From: Arenibacter arenosicollis
GTDB taxonomy: Bacteria; Bacteroidota; Bacteroidia; Flavobacteriales; Flavobacteriaceae
Direction: 5' to 3'
Assembly (NCBI RefSeq): GCF_014397245.1
Contig: NZ_JACLHY010000011.1
Coordinates: forward strand, 62,001-126,000
Length of the DNA: 64,000 nt
In this document: piece by piece, positions 9,966 to 18,620 of the stretch
Position numbering within the stretch: the stretch's first letter is position 1
How the letters are laid out: the number at the start of each line of letters is the position of its first letter
The notes under the pieces: model-generated
Seen by the model: the letters and a program-made list of their open reading frames with translations, nothing else
What the model was told of the DNA's origin: nothing
Databases searched by the model: none
Translations under genes and position numbers: made by a program

Positions 9966-10064
9966 GGTTTGTCATTTTTGCGAATACAAAAAAAGAACAT
10001 TCACCCGAATTAACGAAATGATATGCGTCGCATTTATAATCAATTGCGCTATAAGACCTCATAA

Positions 10065-11960
10065 TCATTTAAAAACAACTACTCCGAGAGGTGGAATAGT
10101 GATTTCCACGGACTTATCATATCCATGCCACGGGGTTTTACTTATTTTTAGCGTACCATTTTTCATTCCAGTACCACCATATTTTGTATCATCACTATTG
10201 AAAATTTCCTTTAATTGTCCTGTTTTAGAAATTCCCATTCTATATTTTTCCCTTGGAACAGGAGTAAAATTACAGGCTATGAAGATATTTTCCTTGGGAT
10301 TGAGTCCTTTTCTTATATAGGTCAAGACCGAATTGGCATGATCCCCGTAATCTATCCATTGAAAACCTTCAGGGCTAAATTGTTTCTCATAAAGGGCAGG
10401 ATACTCTTGATAAAGTTTGTTCAAGTCCTTTATCAAATTTTGGATTCCAATGTGAAAATCATATTGTAATAAGTGCCAGTCCAAACTTTTTTGAAAATTC
10501 CATTCGGAAGACTGACCGAATTCGCCTCCCATAAAAATTAAGTTAGTGCCCGGATGAGTATACATATACCCAAAAAGCAATCTTAAGTTGGCAAAACGTT
10601 GCCATTCATCGCCCGGCATTCTGTACAACAGGGACTGTTTGCCATAAACAACTTCATCATGTGAAAATGGCAGCATAAAATTCTCCGTGAATGCATAGGT
10701 AGCACTAAATGTTAGATCATTTTGATGGTGTTTCCTATAAACAGGCTCCTTTTTAAAATATTCCAACGTATCGTGCATCCATCCCATCATCCACTTCATT
10801 CCGAAGCCAAGTCCTCCCATGCTGACAGGTTTGGACACCATTGAGAAGGAGGTAGATTCTTCTGCAATCATCTGTATTCCTTCAAAATTGGAATAAACGG
10901 TTTCATTTAGTTCCCTAATAAAAGAAATAGCTTCTAAATTCTCATTATTCCCATATATATTGGGCTCCCACTGACCTTCATCCCTTGAATAGTCCAAATA
11001 TAGCATGGACGCAACGGCATCTACCCTTAGGGCATCTGCATGGAATTGATCTAACCAGAACATGGCATTACTGATCAAAAAGGCCCTTACCTCATTTCTA
11101 CCGTAATTAAATATCAGACTTTTCCAATCCGGATGATACCCCCTTCTACTATCCGGGTGTTCATAAAGGTGGGAACCGTCAAAGAATCCCAAACCATGTG
11201 CATCCTCCGGAAAATGGGAAGGCACCCAATCCAAGATAACCCCAATTCCGTTTTGGTGCAATGTATCCACCAATAATTTAAACCCTTCAGGTTTCCCGAA
11301 TCTAGATGTAGGGGCAAAATAACCTGTTAATTGATATCCCCATGAGGGATCATAAGGATACTCCATAATCGGCATAAACTCGACATGGGTAAAATTCATC
11401 TCCTTAACATATTCCACTAAATCCTTGGCCAATTCCGAATAGGTCAGATAATCATTATTGGATTTTCGCTTCCATGAGGCCAAATGCACTTCATACACCG
11501 CGTATGGTTTATCCAAGGCATTTTTGTCCTTTCTGGTTTTCATCCATGTTTCATCTTTCCATTCGTGCTTGGCATCCCAAACAATTGACGCTGTCATAGG
11601 AGGGTGTTCACAACTTCTGGCAAAAGGGTCTGCTTTTTCTGTTACTACCCCATGATTGGTGGAATGAACAATATATTTATATAAAGTCCCCTGACCCAAT
11701 TCGGGCACAAATCCTTCCCAAATACCACTTCCGTCCCAACGAACATTGAGTTGATGATCCGCTTCGTACCAATTATTAAAGTCGCCCACCACTGAAACAG
11801 ACCTCGCCGACGGGGCCCACACGGCAAAATAAGTACCTTTGACTCCGTTGACTTCTATGAGATGAGATCCCAACTTTTCATATAATTTGAAATGTTTACC
11901 CGCCTTAAAAAGATCAATATCAAAATCTGTAAATAAACTATGGGATACTACTTTGGTCAT
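10065..11960 (-). CDS. glgB: 1,4-alpha-glucan branching enzyme
   Basis: Cytoplasmic GH13 enzyme that makes the alpha-1,6 branches of glycogen, 631 residues, the short form of the family. A CBM48 domain lies at about residues 25-110 (GTYFAVWAPSARSVSVVGDFNNW). The GH13 barrel has its nucleophile Asp in DALRVDAVASM (near 314), the acid/base Glu in MIAEEST (near 366) and the third Asp in FSHDEVVYGK (near 434). The C-terminal beta domain is complete. It precedes the GH31 gene on the same strand. No other glycogen genes are in view, so the rest of the pathway must lie elsewhere. Confidence 0.96.
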   Translation of the reverse strand: MTKVVSHSLFTDFDIDLFKAGKHFKLYEKLGSHLIEVNGVKGTYFAVWAPSARSVSVVGDFNNWYEADHQLNVRWDGSGIWEGFVPELGQGTLYKYIVHSTNHGVVTEKADPFARSCEHPPMTASIVWDAKHEWKDETWMKTRKDKNALDKPYAVYEVHLASWKRKSNNDYLTYSELAKDLVEYVKEMNFTHVEFMPIMEYPYDPSWGYQLTGYFAPTSRFGKPEGFKLLVDTLHQNGIGVILDWVPSHFPEDAHGLGFFDGSHLYEHPDSRRGYHPDWKSLIFNYGRNEVRAFLISNAMFWLDQFHADALRVDAVASMLYLDYSRDEGQWEPNIYGNNENLEAISFIRELNETVYSNFEGIQMIAEESTSFSMVSKPVSMGGLGFGMKWMMGWMHDTLEYFKKEPVYRKHHQNDLTFSATYAFTENFMLPFSHDEVVYGKQSLLYRMPGDEWQRFANLRLLFGYMYTHPGTNLIFMGGEFGQSSEWNFQKSLDWHLLQYDFHIGIQNLIKDLNKLYQEYPALYEKQFSPEGFQWIDYGDHANSVLTYIRKGLNPKENIFIACNFTPVPREKYRMGISKTGQLKEIFNSDDTKYGGTGMKNGTLKISKTPWHGYDKSVEITIPPLGVVVFK

Positions 11961-12021
11961 GATTATGTTATTTAGTGCAATATTATCTTTGATACAGGAA
12001 CGCTAAGTTTTAACTAAAACC

Positions 12022-12029
12022 TAACTTTG
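12022..12029 (+). promoter_or_regulatory. candidate -7 element for the collagen-like lipoprotein gene
   Basis: TAACTTTG matches the Bacteroidota consensus TAnnTTTG exactly. It would give a leader of about 90 bases before the ATG at 12123. Confidence 0.6.
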
Positions 12030-12122
12030 CAAGTATAGATATAAAAATTGGAACGCTTTTTGAAACTACTATAAAAATACAATAACAATTATACAATTCG
12101 TAAAAACTCTAAAATAAATATT

Positions 12123-12686
12123 ATGAAAAAAGTTACCTTATTACTCGGCGCATTTATAGCTTTATTTTTTATTTCCTGCGAAGGACCGGCAGGACCCCCA
12201 GGCTTTGATGGTTTTGACGGACAGGACGGACAGGACGGGCTGGATGGTGTTAACATTTTGGGAACGGTTATAGACATAGAGGGCGATTTTAACCCAATCG
12301 ACTATGAAATAACATATGAATTTCCCCAGACAGTCGAGGTTTTTGAAACTGATGTTGTTTTGGTGTATATTTTATGGGAACAGCTGGATGGAGGCAGTGA
12401 ACCACCTATTGATGTCTGGCGTCTGTTACCACAAACCGTATTATTAAATCAAGGGATTTTACAATATAACTACGACCACTCCTTTTTAGACGTACGCATT
12501 TTCTTGGATGCCGATTTTGATCTAGGTACACTTACTGCTGCAGATACGCAAGACCAGGTATTTAGAATAGCCATTTTACCGGCAGAAAAATTGGCCGGTT
12601 CTAAATTGGACAAATCAAATATCAATGCGGTTATGAGAACTATGGGCGTTGAAGAGAAAGATGTACAGCGCTTTAAGTTAAATTAA
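12123..12686 (+). CDS. lipoprotein with collagen-like Gly-X-Y stretch
   Basis: A 187-residue predicted lipoprotein of unknown function. The signal peptide ends with FISC (lipobox Cys at 19). Immediately after Cys-Glu come seven Gly-X-Y triplets (GPA, GPP, GFD, GFD, GQD, GQD, GLD), acidic rather than hydroxyproline-rich. The remaining 140 residues are acidic and beta-rich (ITYEFPQTVEVFETDVVLVYILW) with no catalytic motif. The Gly-X-Y stretch is probably a flexible spacer or a short trimerising stalk lifting the C-terminal domain off the membrane. It stands alone, with its own -7 box and a strong terminator. Confidence 0.82.
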   Translation: MKKVTLLLGAFIALFFISCEGPAGPPGFDGFDGQDGQDGLDGVNILGTVIDIEGDFNPIDYEITYEFPQTVEVFETDVVLVYILWEQLDGGSEPPIDVWRLLPQTVLLNQGILQYNYDHSFLDVRIFLDADFDLGTLTAADTQDQVFRIAILPAEKLAGSKLDKSNINAVMRTMGVEEKDVQRFKLN

Positions 12687-12706
12687 TGGTAGCATTATAA
12701 TTTTAT

Positions 12707-12745
12707 TAGCCCTTATTTCCTAACGGAATTAAGGGCTATTTTTAT
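12707..12745 (+). terminator. intrinsic terminator after the collagen-like lipoprotein gene
   Basis: A TAGCCCTTA/TAAGGGCTA stem continues past a T-T mismatch as TTCC/GGAA around a TAAC loop, followed by TTTTTATAT. It lies 20 bases past the stop codon. Confidence 0.88.
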
Positions 12746-12825
12746 ATATTGAAACCTCAACTTTAAAATTCCCGTACATAAGTACTGCAAGGAAACTTCA
12801 ACATTTCCGTCTAAATCATTAAAAA

Positions 12826-13332
12826 ATGAAAAGCTATATGAAAAAAATAATATTTGCACTATGTGTCGTATTCATTGGTTGCAAGGGTACTTCCCAGGAA
12901 AAGGAAGTATCCAAAATAGATTCCAAAAAAAAGGAGCAGTTTAAAGTCACCAAAACAGAAGCAGAGTGGCGTAAGCAATTAACGGACATGCAGTTTTATG
13001 TGCTGCGCAAGGCAGGTACCGAAAACCCTGGGTCAAGCGAATTACTGCACAACAAACAAAAAGGTGTCTATACCTGTGCAGCCTGTGGAACGGAGCTTTT
13101 TAAAAGCGAACACAAGTTCGATTCCGGAACGGGATGGCCTAGTTTTGACAGGGAAATAAAAGGAAATGTGGGCTTTGATGTGGATTACAATTTGGGCTAT
13201 GCCAGAAAAGAAGAACACTGTGCAACCTGCGGCGGCCACTTAGGTCACGTTTTTAACGATGGCCCTAAAAAAACCACTGGCGAGAGACACTGCATAAACG
13301 GGACAGCCTTAAACTTTGTACCAGAAAAATAA
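12826..13332 (+). CDS. msrB: peptide-methionine (R)-S-oxide reductase, lipoprotein form
   Basis: Reduces methionine-R-sulfoxide in oxidised proteins. The 168-residue protein has a signal peptide with lipobox VFIGC (Cys19), placing it in the cell envelope, followed by the MsrB fold. The zinc cysteines are Cys84/Cys87 (CAAC) and Cys132/Cys135 (CATC), with the GTGWPSF motif at 101-107 and the catalytic Cys156 in RHCINGTALNF. All key residues are present. An in-frame second ATG at 12838 (MKKIIF) is an equally good signal-peptide start. A thiol reductant in the envelope would be needed to recycle it; none is nearby. Confidence 0.94.
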   Translation: MKSYMKKIIFALCVVFIGCKGTSQEKEVSKIDSKKKEQFKVTKTEAEWRKQLTDMQFYVLRKAGTENPGSSELLHNKQKGVYTCAACGTELFKSEHKFDSGTGWPSFDREIKGNVGFDVDYNLGYARKEEHCATCGGHLGHVFNDGPKKTTGERHCINGTALNFVPEK

Positions 13333-13370
13333 GGCCAGTCTAAAAGTTATAAAAAATTACATCTTGTATT

Positions 13371-13410
13371 AGGCTGGCCAATTCGTTCCTTTAGGCCAGC
13401 CTTATTTATT
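13371..13410 (+). terminator. intrinsic terminator after msrB
   Basis: A nine-base stem AGGCTGGCC / GGCCAGCCT with a 14-base loop is followed by TATTTATT. An upstream GGCCAG at 13333-13338 could pair with the left arm instead and give a competing hairpin. Confidence 0.75.
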
Positions 13411-13455
13411 CCAATTAATTTAAAATGGCATCCGTGTGAATTCAGTATGGTTTTG

Positions 13456-13463
13456 TAACTTTG
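13456..13463 (+). promoter_or_regulatory. candidate -7 element for lpd
   Basis: TAACTTTG is an exact TAnnTTTG match, 35 bases before the lpd ATG and downstream of the msrB terminator, so lpd has its own promoter. Confidence 0.7.
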
Positions 13464-13497
13464 CGACTTCATAATTTATTTATCAAAAAAAATATAA

Positions 13498-14889
13498 ATG
13501 AGCAATTTCGATATTATTGTATTAGGTAGTGGTCCTGGAGGTTATGTAGCCGCAATCAGAGCCTCTCAATTGGGATTTAAGACTGCCATTATAGAAAAAG
13601 AAAATCTTGGTGGCGTTTGTTTAAATTGGGGATGTATCCCTACCAAAGCATTATTGAAATCCGCTCAGGTTTTCGAATATTTGCTTCATGCAGCCGATTA
13701 CGGACTTAAGGCGGAAGGTGTTGACAAGGACTTTAACGCCGTGGTTAAAAGAAGTAGGAATGTAGCGGAAGGCATGAGCAAGGGCGTTCAATTTTTGATG
13801 AAAAAAAATAAAATTGAAGTCATTAAGGGTTACGGAACCTTAAAACCTGGCAAAAAGGTAAGTGTAAAGTCTGATGACGGTAAGGAAACCGAGTATTCGG
13901 CCAATAACATCATTATTGCCACTGGTGCCCGTAGCCGTCAATTGCCAAGCCTTCCACAGGATGGCAAAAAAATTATAGGCTACCGCGAGGCCATGTCCTT
14001 GGATAAACAACCAAAGAAAATGATCGTAGTAGGCAGTGGTGCCATAGGAATAGAATTTGCCTATTTCTATAATGCAATGGGTACGGACGTTACCGTAGTG
14101 GAGTTTTTACCTAATGTTGTACCAGTAGAAGACGAGGAGATTTCAAAACAATTGGAACGCAGTCTTAAAAAGACAGGCATCAAGATTATGACCTCCTCAG
14201 AGGTAACAAAGGTAGACACTTCAGGAACTGGGGTGAAAGCTACTGTTAAAACTAGCAAAGGGGAAAAAATTCTTGAGGCCGATATAGTATTATCTGCCGT
14301 AGGTATAAAAACCAATATCGAAAATATTGGCTTGGAAAATGTTGGAATTGCAACGGATAGGGATAAAATCTTGGTAAACGATTATTACCAAACCAATATT
14401 CCAGGATACTTTGCCATAGGTGATGTTACACCGGGACAAGCCCTAGCGCATGTTGCCTCAGCAGAAGGAATACTTTGTGTGGAAAAAATAGCCGACATGC
14501 ACGTTGAGCCGTTGGATTATGGCAACATCCCTGGATGTACTTACTGTTCTCCAGAAATTGCATCGGTTGGACTGACCGAAAAGCAGGCCATTGAAAAAGG
14601 TTACGAAATAAAAGTTGGTAAATTCCCATTTTCGGCAAGTGGAAAAGCCAGTGCTTCGGGCAACAAGGACGGATTTGTAAAAGTAATATTCGACGCCGAA
14701 TACGGAGAATGGCTGGGATGTCATATGATCGGTGCAGGAGTAACGGACATGATTGCCGAAGCGGTAGTAGCCCGTAAATTGGAAACCACCGGACATGAGA
14801 TATTAAAAGCGGTACACCCCCACCCTACCATGAGCGAAGCGGTAATGGAAGCTGTTGCACATGCTTACGGGGAAGTAATACATATATAG
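13498..14889 (+). CDS. lpd: dihydrolipoyl dehydrogenase (E3)
   Basis: FAD flavoprotein, 463 residues, that reoxidises dihydrolipoamide with NAD+ in the 2-oxoacid dehydrogenase and glycine-cleavage complexes. The FAD-binding GSGPGGYVAAI is at residues 10-20. The redox disulfide is Cys41-Cys46 in GGVCLNWGCIPTKALLKS. The NAD-binding GSGAIGIEFA follows near 180, the second FAD motif GYFAIGDVTPG near 303, and the C-terminal active-site His-Glu pair is in HPHPTMSEA. It is full length. No E1 or E2 gene is adjacent, so it is an unlinked E3 that may serve several complexes. Confidence 0.96.
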   Translation: MSNFDIIVLGSGPGGYVAAIRASQLGFKTAIIEKENLGGVCLNWGCIPTKALLKSAQVFEYLLHAADYGLKAEGVDKDFNAVVKRSRNVAEGMSKGVQFLMKKNKIEVIKGYGTLKPGKKVSVKSDDGKETEYSANNIIIATGARSRQLPSLPQDGKKIIGYREAMSLDKQPKKMIVVGSGAIGIEFAYFYNAMGTDVTVVEFLPNVVPVEDEEISKQLERSLKKTGIKIMTSSEVTKVDTSGTGVKATVKTSKGEKILEADIVLSAVGIKTNIENIGLENVGIATDRDKILVNDYYQTNIPGYFAIGDVTPGQALAHVASAEGILCVEKIADMHVEPLDYGNIPGCTYCSPEIASVGLTEKQAIEKGYEIKVGKFPFSASGKASASGNKDGFVKVIFDAEYGEWLGCHMIGAGVTDMIAEAVVARKLETTGHEILKAVHPHPTMSEAVMEAVAHAYGEVIHI

Positions 14890-14914
14890 CTAAAGGTCTA
14901 TATTCCTTAACAAA

Positions 14915-14949
14915 TTTAGACCCGTCAGGCTTTACCTGACGGGTCTAAA
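14915..14949 (+). terminator. perfect 15-bp hairpin after lpd
   Basis: TTTAGACCCGTCAGG pairs completely with CCTGACGGGTCTAAA around a five-base loop, 25 bases past the lpd stop. There is no U-tract beyond the stem's own bases, but position and strength fit a terminator. Confidence 0.75.
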
Positions 14950-14984
14950 AAAATATTCCGATCACAAAAATCACCGAAAAAGAT

Positions 14985-15269
14985 ATGTTGAAAATTTTTA
15001 GTTTAACCGCAATTCTCGAAGGTATTTCCTATTTATTACTTTTTGGAATTGGGATGCCCCTAAAATATATGGCCCAAATACCAGAACCCAATATTTACAT
15101 TGGTTATGCACATGGATTTCTATTCATGGCCTATGTGGTACTGGCCATACTGGTATGTATTGAAAAAAAATGGGACTTAAAGATGTTTGCTATCCTTTTT
15201 ATTGCCTCTCTTGTTCCATTTGGTACTTTTTATGTAGACAAGAAGTATCTAAAGCCACAGATGGCGTAA
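14985..15269 (+). CDS. small DUF3817 membrane protein
   Basis: A 94-residue inner-membrane protein of the DUF3817 family, function unknown. It has three hydrophobic segments (about residues 5-27, 40-60 and 67-83). The family features are visible: a LEGISYLLLFGIGMPLKY opening, a conserved HGFLFMAYV in the second helix, and a Lys-rich short C-terminus. Length is normal for the family. It lies between the lpd hairpin and a small hairpin near 15357 and is convergent with aroQ. Confidence 0.85.
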   Translation: MLKIFSLTAILEGISYLLLFGIGMPLKYMAQIPEPNIYIGYAHGFLFMAYVVLAILVCIEKKWDLKMFAILFIASLVPFGTFYVDKKYLKPQMA

Positions 15270-15356
15270 AAAGTGAACAGGCTTTAGTAAACAGTCCTCA
15301 GTGTGCAATGAATAGTACTAAGAGCGAAGTGGTTACGTTCTAGTCTTTAATAACCC

Positions 15357-15376
15357 CAGCGATTAAAGAATCGCTG
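15357..15376. terminator. small hairpin between convergent genes
   Basis: CAGCGATT/AATCGCTG with an AAAG loop, followed on the plus strand by CTTTCAACTTTT. It is placed between the DUF3817 gene and the converging aroQ, where a terminator is expected. Confidence 0.5.
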
Positions 15377-15421
15377 CTTTCAACTTTTATGGCTATTATT
15401 ATCTTCACCCAATCAGCAAGC

Positions 15422-15847
15422 TTAGCCTTTATTTAAAAAGCTTTGAATGGCCAAGTCGTAACTTTTTAGCCCAAAACCTAATATAACGCCTTTGGCTACC
15501 GGAGAAATATAGGAGGTGTGCCTAAATTCCTCACGCCCAAAAGTATTGCTAATATGTACCTCTACAACTGGAGTGGTTATTCCTTTTATAGCATCGCCAA
15601 TACCAATGGAAGTATGGGTATAGGCACCGGCATTCAAAACAATGCCCTGATATCCTTCAAAACCACAATCGTGTAATTTATTAATGATTTCCCCTTCTAT
15701 ATTGGACTGATAATATTCCAATTGCAGGTCTTTAAACTTGAATTGCAAAGTAGCAAAATACTCCTCAAAAGTTGTTTTTCCATAAACCTCTGGCTCGCGT
15801 TTTCCCAAAAGGTTAAGGTTTGGTCCGTTGACAATGATAATCTTCAT
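15422..15847 (-). CDS. aroQ: 3-dehydroquinate dehydratase, type II
   Basis: Third step of the shikimate pathway: dehydrates 3-dehydroquinate to 3-dehydroshikimate in the cytoplasm. It is 141 residues, the usual size of the dodecameric type II enzyme. The opening NGPNLNLLGKREPEVYG holds the catalytic Tyr22, the stretch VLNAGAYTHTSIGIGDAI holds substrate-binding Asn and the flexible-loop partner, and EVHISNTFGREEFRHTSYIS holds the active-site His and Arg. It stands alone, convergent with the DUF3817 gene and divergent from xerD. Confidence 0.95.
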   Translation of the reverse strand: MKIIIVNGPNLNLLGKREPEVYGKTTFEEYFATLQFKFKDLQLEYYQSNIEGEIINKLHDCGFEGYQGIVLNAGAYTHTSIGIGDAIKGITTPVVEVHISNTFGREEFRHTSYISPVAKGVILGFGLKSYDLAIQSFLNKG

Positions 15848-16102
15848 GGGTTAAATGTAAGAAATTGTAATTCATAAAAAAAGATGGCCAAATAATACTT
15901 TTTGTTACTTCTTTCCAAGGGACAATCCATCATATGCCAAGCCACCCCTGAAATGACACTTTAATTAGATTCAATTTAATATTTAGCATCAAACATATTT
16001 GCTCAACATAATACGCCATGAACCATATATTATAAAAGCCGATTATCCCATAAAAGTTGGAGTTAAGGCATATGAACACTATTTCAACCCAAAAAAGTAC
16101 TC

Positions 16103-16110
16103 TATATTTA
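16103..16110 (+). promoter_or_regulatory. near-consensus -7 element directly before xerD
   Basis: TATATTTA differs from TAnnTTTG by one base and ends four bases before the xerD ATG. If used, the mRNA would begin on or within a base or two of the start codon. Confidence 0.45.
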
Positions 16111-16114
16111 ACCC

Positions 16115-17017
16115 ATGAATTGGAAACAGGCCCTTCATGATTTTCAGCATTATCTAAATTTGGAACGAGGTTTATCCAAAAATTCCGTTAGTAACTACGT
16201 TTTGGACGTTGAAAAATTAATATTGTTTCTAGAAAACCATCAACTTGCAGAAACTCCGTTACAAATAGACAAAGGCACCATACAGCAATTCATATATGAA
16301 CTGGCCAAACACGTAAATCCAAGGTCACAATCAAGAATAATATCCGGATTAAAAAGCTTTTTCAACTATCTGGTCTTCGAGGATTATCGAAAGGACAACC
16401 CTATGGAGTTAATAGAATCACCAAAGATTGGCCGCAAACTCCCCGATACCCTTTCCGAGGAAGAAATCAATGATTTAATTGGCGCTATTGACCTTTCCAA
16501 ACCCGAAGGGGAACGTAACCGAGCCATTTTAGAAACACTTTATGGATGTGGACTAAGGGTTTCCGAACTTATTGGCCTAAAGCTTTCAGATCTATATTTT
16601 GAGGAAGACTTTATTAAGGTAACCGGAAAAGGAGACAAACAACGTTTTGTTCCCATCAGTGAAATAAACAAGAAATACATAAATATCTACAGAAAGGAGA
16701 TACGCGTACATATGACGATCAAAAAAGGTTTTGAAGACATTCTGTTTTTGAACCGTAGAGGGAGACAGTTAACACGCGCCATGATATTTACCATTATAAA
16801 ACAACTTGCCCTGGATATAGGACTTCATAAAAGCATAAGTCCACATACTTTTAGGCATTCTTTTGCCACCCACTTATTACAAAATGGGGCAGATCTGCGT
16901 GCCATTCAACAAATGTTGGGCCATGAAAGCATTACCACTACCGAGGTATATATGCATGTGGACCGTACACATCTGGCCGAAGTAATGAACAAATACCATC
17001 CCAGAAAAAAGGATTAG
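16115..17017 (+). CDS. xerD: tyrosine recombinase XerC/XerD
   Basis: Site-specific recombinase that resolves chromosome dimers at dif before division, 300 residues, normal length. The N-terminal SAM-like core-binding domain covers about residues 1-90. The catalytic set is complete: Arg148 (GLRVSEL), Lys172 (GKGDKQR), His244 and Arg247 (HTFRHSFATHLL), His270 (LGHESI) and Tyr279 (EVYMHV). The absence of att-like repeats or cargo genes nearby argues for the housekeeping enzyme rather than an integrase. XerC versus XerD cannot be settled by eye; XerD is the usual assignment for this sequence type. Confidence 0.92.
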   Translation: MNWKQALHDFQHYLNLERGLSKNSVSNYVLDVEKLILFLENHQLAETPLQIDKGTIQQFIYELAKHVNPRSQSRIISGLKSFFNYLVFEDYRKDNPMELIESPKIGRKLPDTLSEEEINDLIGAIDLSKPEGERNRAILETLYGCGLRVSELIGLKLSDLYFEEDFIKVTGKGDKQRFVPISEINKKYINIYRKEIRVHMTIKKGFEDILFLNRRGRQLTRAMIFTIIKQLALDIGLHKSISPHTFRHSFATHLLQNGADLRAIQQMLGHESITTTEVYMHVDRTHLAEVMNKYHPRKKD

Positions 17018-17052
17018 CCATACTTAATTATTGATTTTGATCATTGCACTCC

Positions 17053-18345
17053 CTAATCCTTAAATGCACTGTAATTTCTATTGAAGGGCCTAATAATTAA
17101 TCGTGCTTCCCTATCGAACCGGATATAGTTGTACACCCAATTCACAAAAACGACCATTCTGTTTCTAAACCCAATCAGAAAGAAAAGGTGAACGAACATC
17201 CAAACAAACCAAGCAAAAACCCCCTGAAATCTAATATTATTCATGTCCACTACTGCCTTATTCCTGCCAATAGTGGCCATACTTCCCTTATCCTTGTATA
17301 CAAATGGCTTTAAGGGCTTGTCTTCCAATAAGCGCACCAAATTTTCGCCCAAGTTCCTTCCCTGTTGCATGGCTGGCTGAGCCATCATCGGATGTCCTTT
17401 TGGAGTCTCCGTGCTTTGCATACAGGCCACATCTCCAACAGCGAATATATTGTCATAGCCAATAACTTGGCTATATTGATTCACTGATAACCTACTTCCA
17501 CCCAACAACAGATCTTTAGCATTCAAACCTTTTATCACAACACCTTTAACACCCGCTGCCCAAACCAATGTTGCCGTTTCAAAAGTAGCTTCTGTATCTG
17601 TGGTCACTGTTTTGCCATCATAACCGGTTACCCTGGTATTTTTCCATATTTGCACCCCAAGACTTTCCAAAAAGTCCTCTGCCTTTTGAGATGCTTTTTC
17701 ACTCATTTCCTTAAGGATTCTTTCACCGGACTGTATAAGATGTATCTGCACCCTTCGGGTATCCAAATCAGGATAATCCTTAGGCAGGATTCCTTTCTTA
17801 ATTTCCGCCAAGGCGCCCGCCAATTCAACCCCTGTTGGTCCTGCCCCAACAATAACAAAATTCATGAGGGCATCTCTTTCATGATATTTATCGGTAAGTA
17901 ATGCCTGCTCAAAATTTTCCAAAATTAAACTTCGAAGATTTAGGGATTCCGGTATGGTTTTCATGGCCATACTGTTTATTTCAATCTCCCTATTCCCATA
18001 GTAATTTGTTTCGGAGCCCGTGGCTATTACCAAGTAATCATATTCCAAGGTGCCTATATTGGACACAATGATGTTCTCCTCAGTTTTTATTTCCTCCACA
18101 TTGGCCAGCCTAAAGAAAAAATTGGTATAGCCTTTTAAAACCTTACGTATTGGGTAAGCAATGGAATCTGGCTCCAATCCCCCTGTGGATACTTGATACA
18201 GTAGCGGTTGAAAATTATGATAATTATGTTTATCCAAAAGTACTACCTGTACCTCTTTATTTTTTAATTTCTTGGCAATGGAAATACCTGCAAAACCACC
18301 ACCTATTATAACAATTCTTGGAAAACTTGTCTTAGGAATATTCAT
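17053..18345 (-). CDS. type II NADH:quinone oxidoreductase
   Basis: A 430-residue FAD flavoprotein (NDH-2 family) that passes electrons from NADH to the quinone pool without pumping protons. It has the FAD-binding IVIIGGGFAGIS at residues 11-22, the NAD-binding FVIVGAGPTGVELAGAL near 163-179, the FAD motif NIFAVGDVACMQ near 300, and a hydrophobic, aromatic C-terminal segment (FAWFVWMFVHLFFLIGF) that anchors it to the inner membrane. It is convergent with xerD. The membrane-attached C-terminus distinguishes it from soluble ferredoxin reductases. Confidence 0.92.
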   Translation of the reverse strand: MNIPKTSFPRIVIIGGGFAGISIAKKLKNKEVQVVLLDKHNYHNFQPLLYQVSTGGLEPDSIAYPIRKVLKGYTNFFFRLANVEEIKTEENIIVSNIGTLEYDYLVIATGSETNYYGNREIEINSMAMKTIPESLNLRSLILENFEQALLTDKYHERDALMNFVIVGAGPTGVELAGALAEIKKGILPKDYPDLDTRRVQIHLIQSGERILKEMSEKASQKAEDFLESLGVQIWKNTRVTGYDGKTVTTDTEATFETATLVWAAGVKGVVIKGLNAKDLLLGGSRLSVNQYSQVIGYDNIFAVGDVACMQSTETPKGHPMMAQPAMQQGRNLGENLVRLLEDKPLKPFVYKDKGSMATIGRNKAVVDMNNIRFQGVFAWFVWMFVHLFFLIGFRNRMVVFVNWVYNYIRFDREARLIIRPFNRNYSAFKD

Positions 18346-18620
18346 ACTCGTAAATATGGGTAAAATTAAACATTCGCCAACTAATCAAGAAGAAGAATAT
18401 TCGTTTTCAGTATATTTAGGCACCCAAAACATCTATTCATATGCATCTTTATTAATTTTAAGAATGAAATATTCGCCAACTATCTTGCCTAAATGAGTTG
18501 TTTCTTGATATAAGTCGTTCCAAAAATTAAAATTCCTTATCAAAACATATAAATTCTGCCTATCTGTTGTAACAAAACTTAATTTATAGCTACTAATCAT
18601 CAACTAACTACTAGAACCGA
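18346..18620. other. divergent intergenic region with a 12-base direct repeat
   Basis: This region lies between ndh and the second ECF sigma gene. ATTCGCCAACTA occurs at 18372-18383 and again at 18471-18482, 99 bases apart in the same orientation. No exact TAnnTTTG box is seen on either strand and no ORF is credible. The repeat could be a paired operator or an ECF recognition element. Confidence 0.4.

Noticed and set aside
7566-11960. glgB-GH31 pair as part of a polysaccharide-utilisation locus
   Set aside because: No SusC/SusD pair, sensor or TonB receptor is present; both enzymes lack signal peptides, so ordinary glycogen or maltodextrin metabolism is simpler.
13333-13410. A riboswitch between msrB and lpd
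   Set aside because: The pairing segments are short and simple, lie after a stop codon, and show no aptamer-like conserved core; a plain terminator explains them.
16115-17017. XerC/D-like recombinase as a sign of an integrated element
   Set aside because: All catalytic residues and the length fit the housekeeping dimer-resolution enzyme, and no cargo genes, att-like repeats or tRNA lie nearby.
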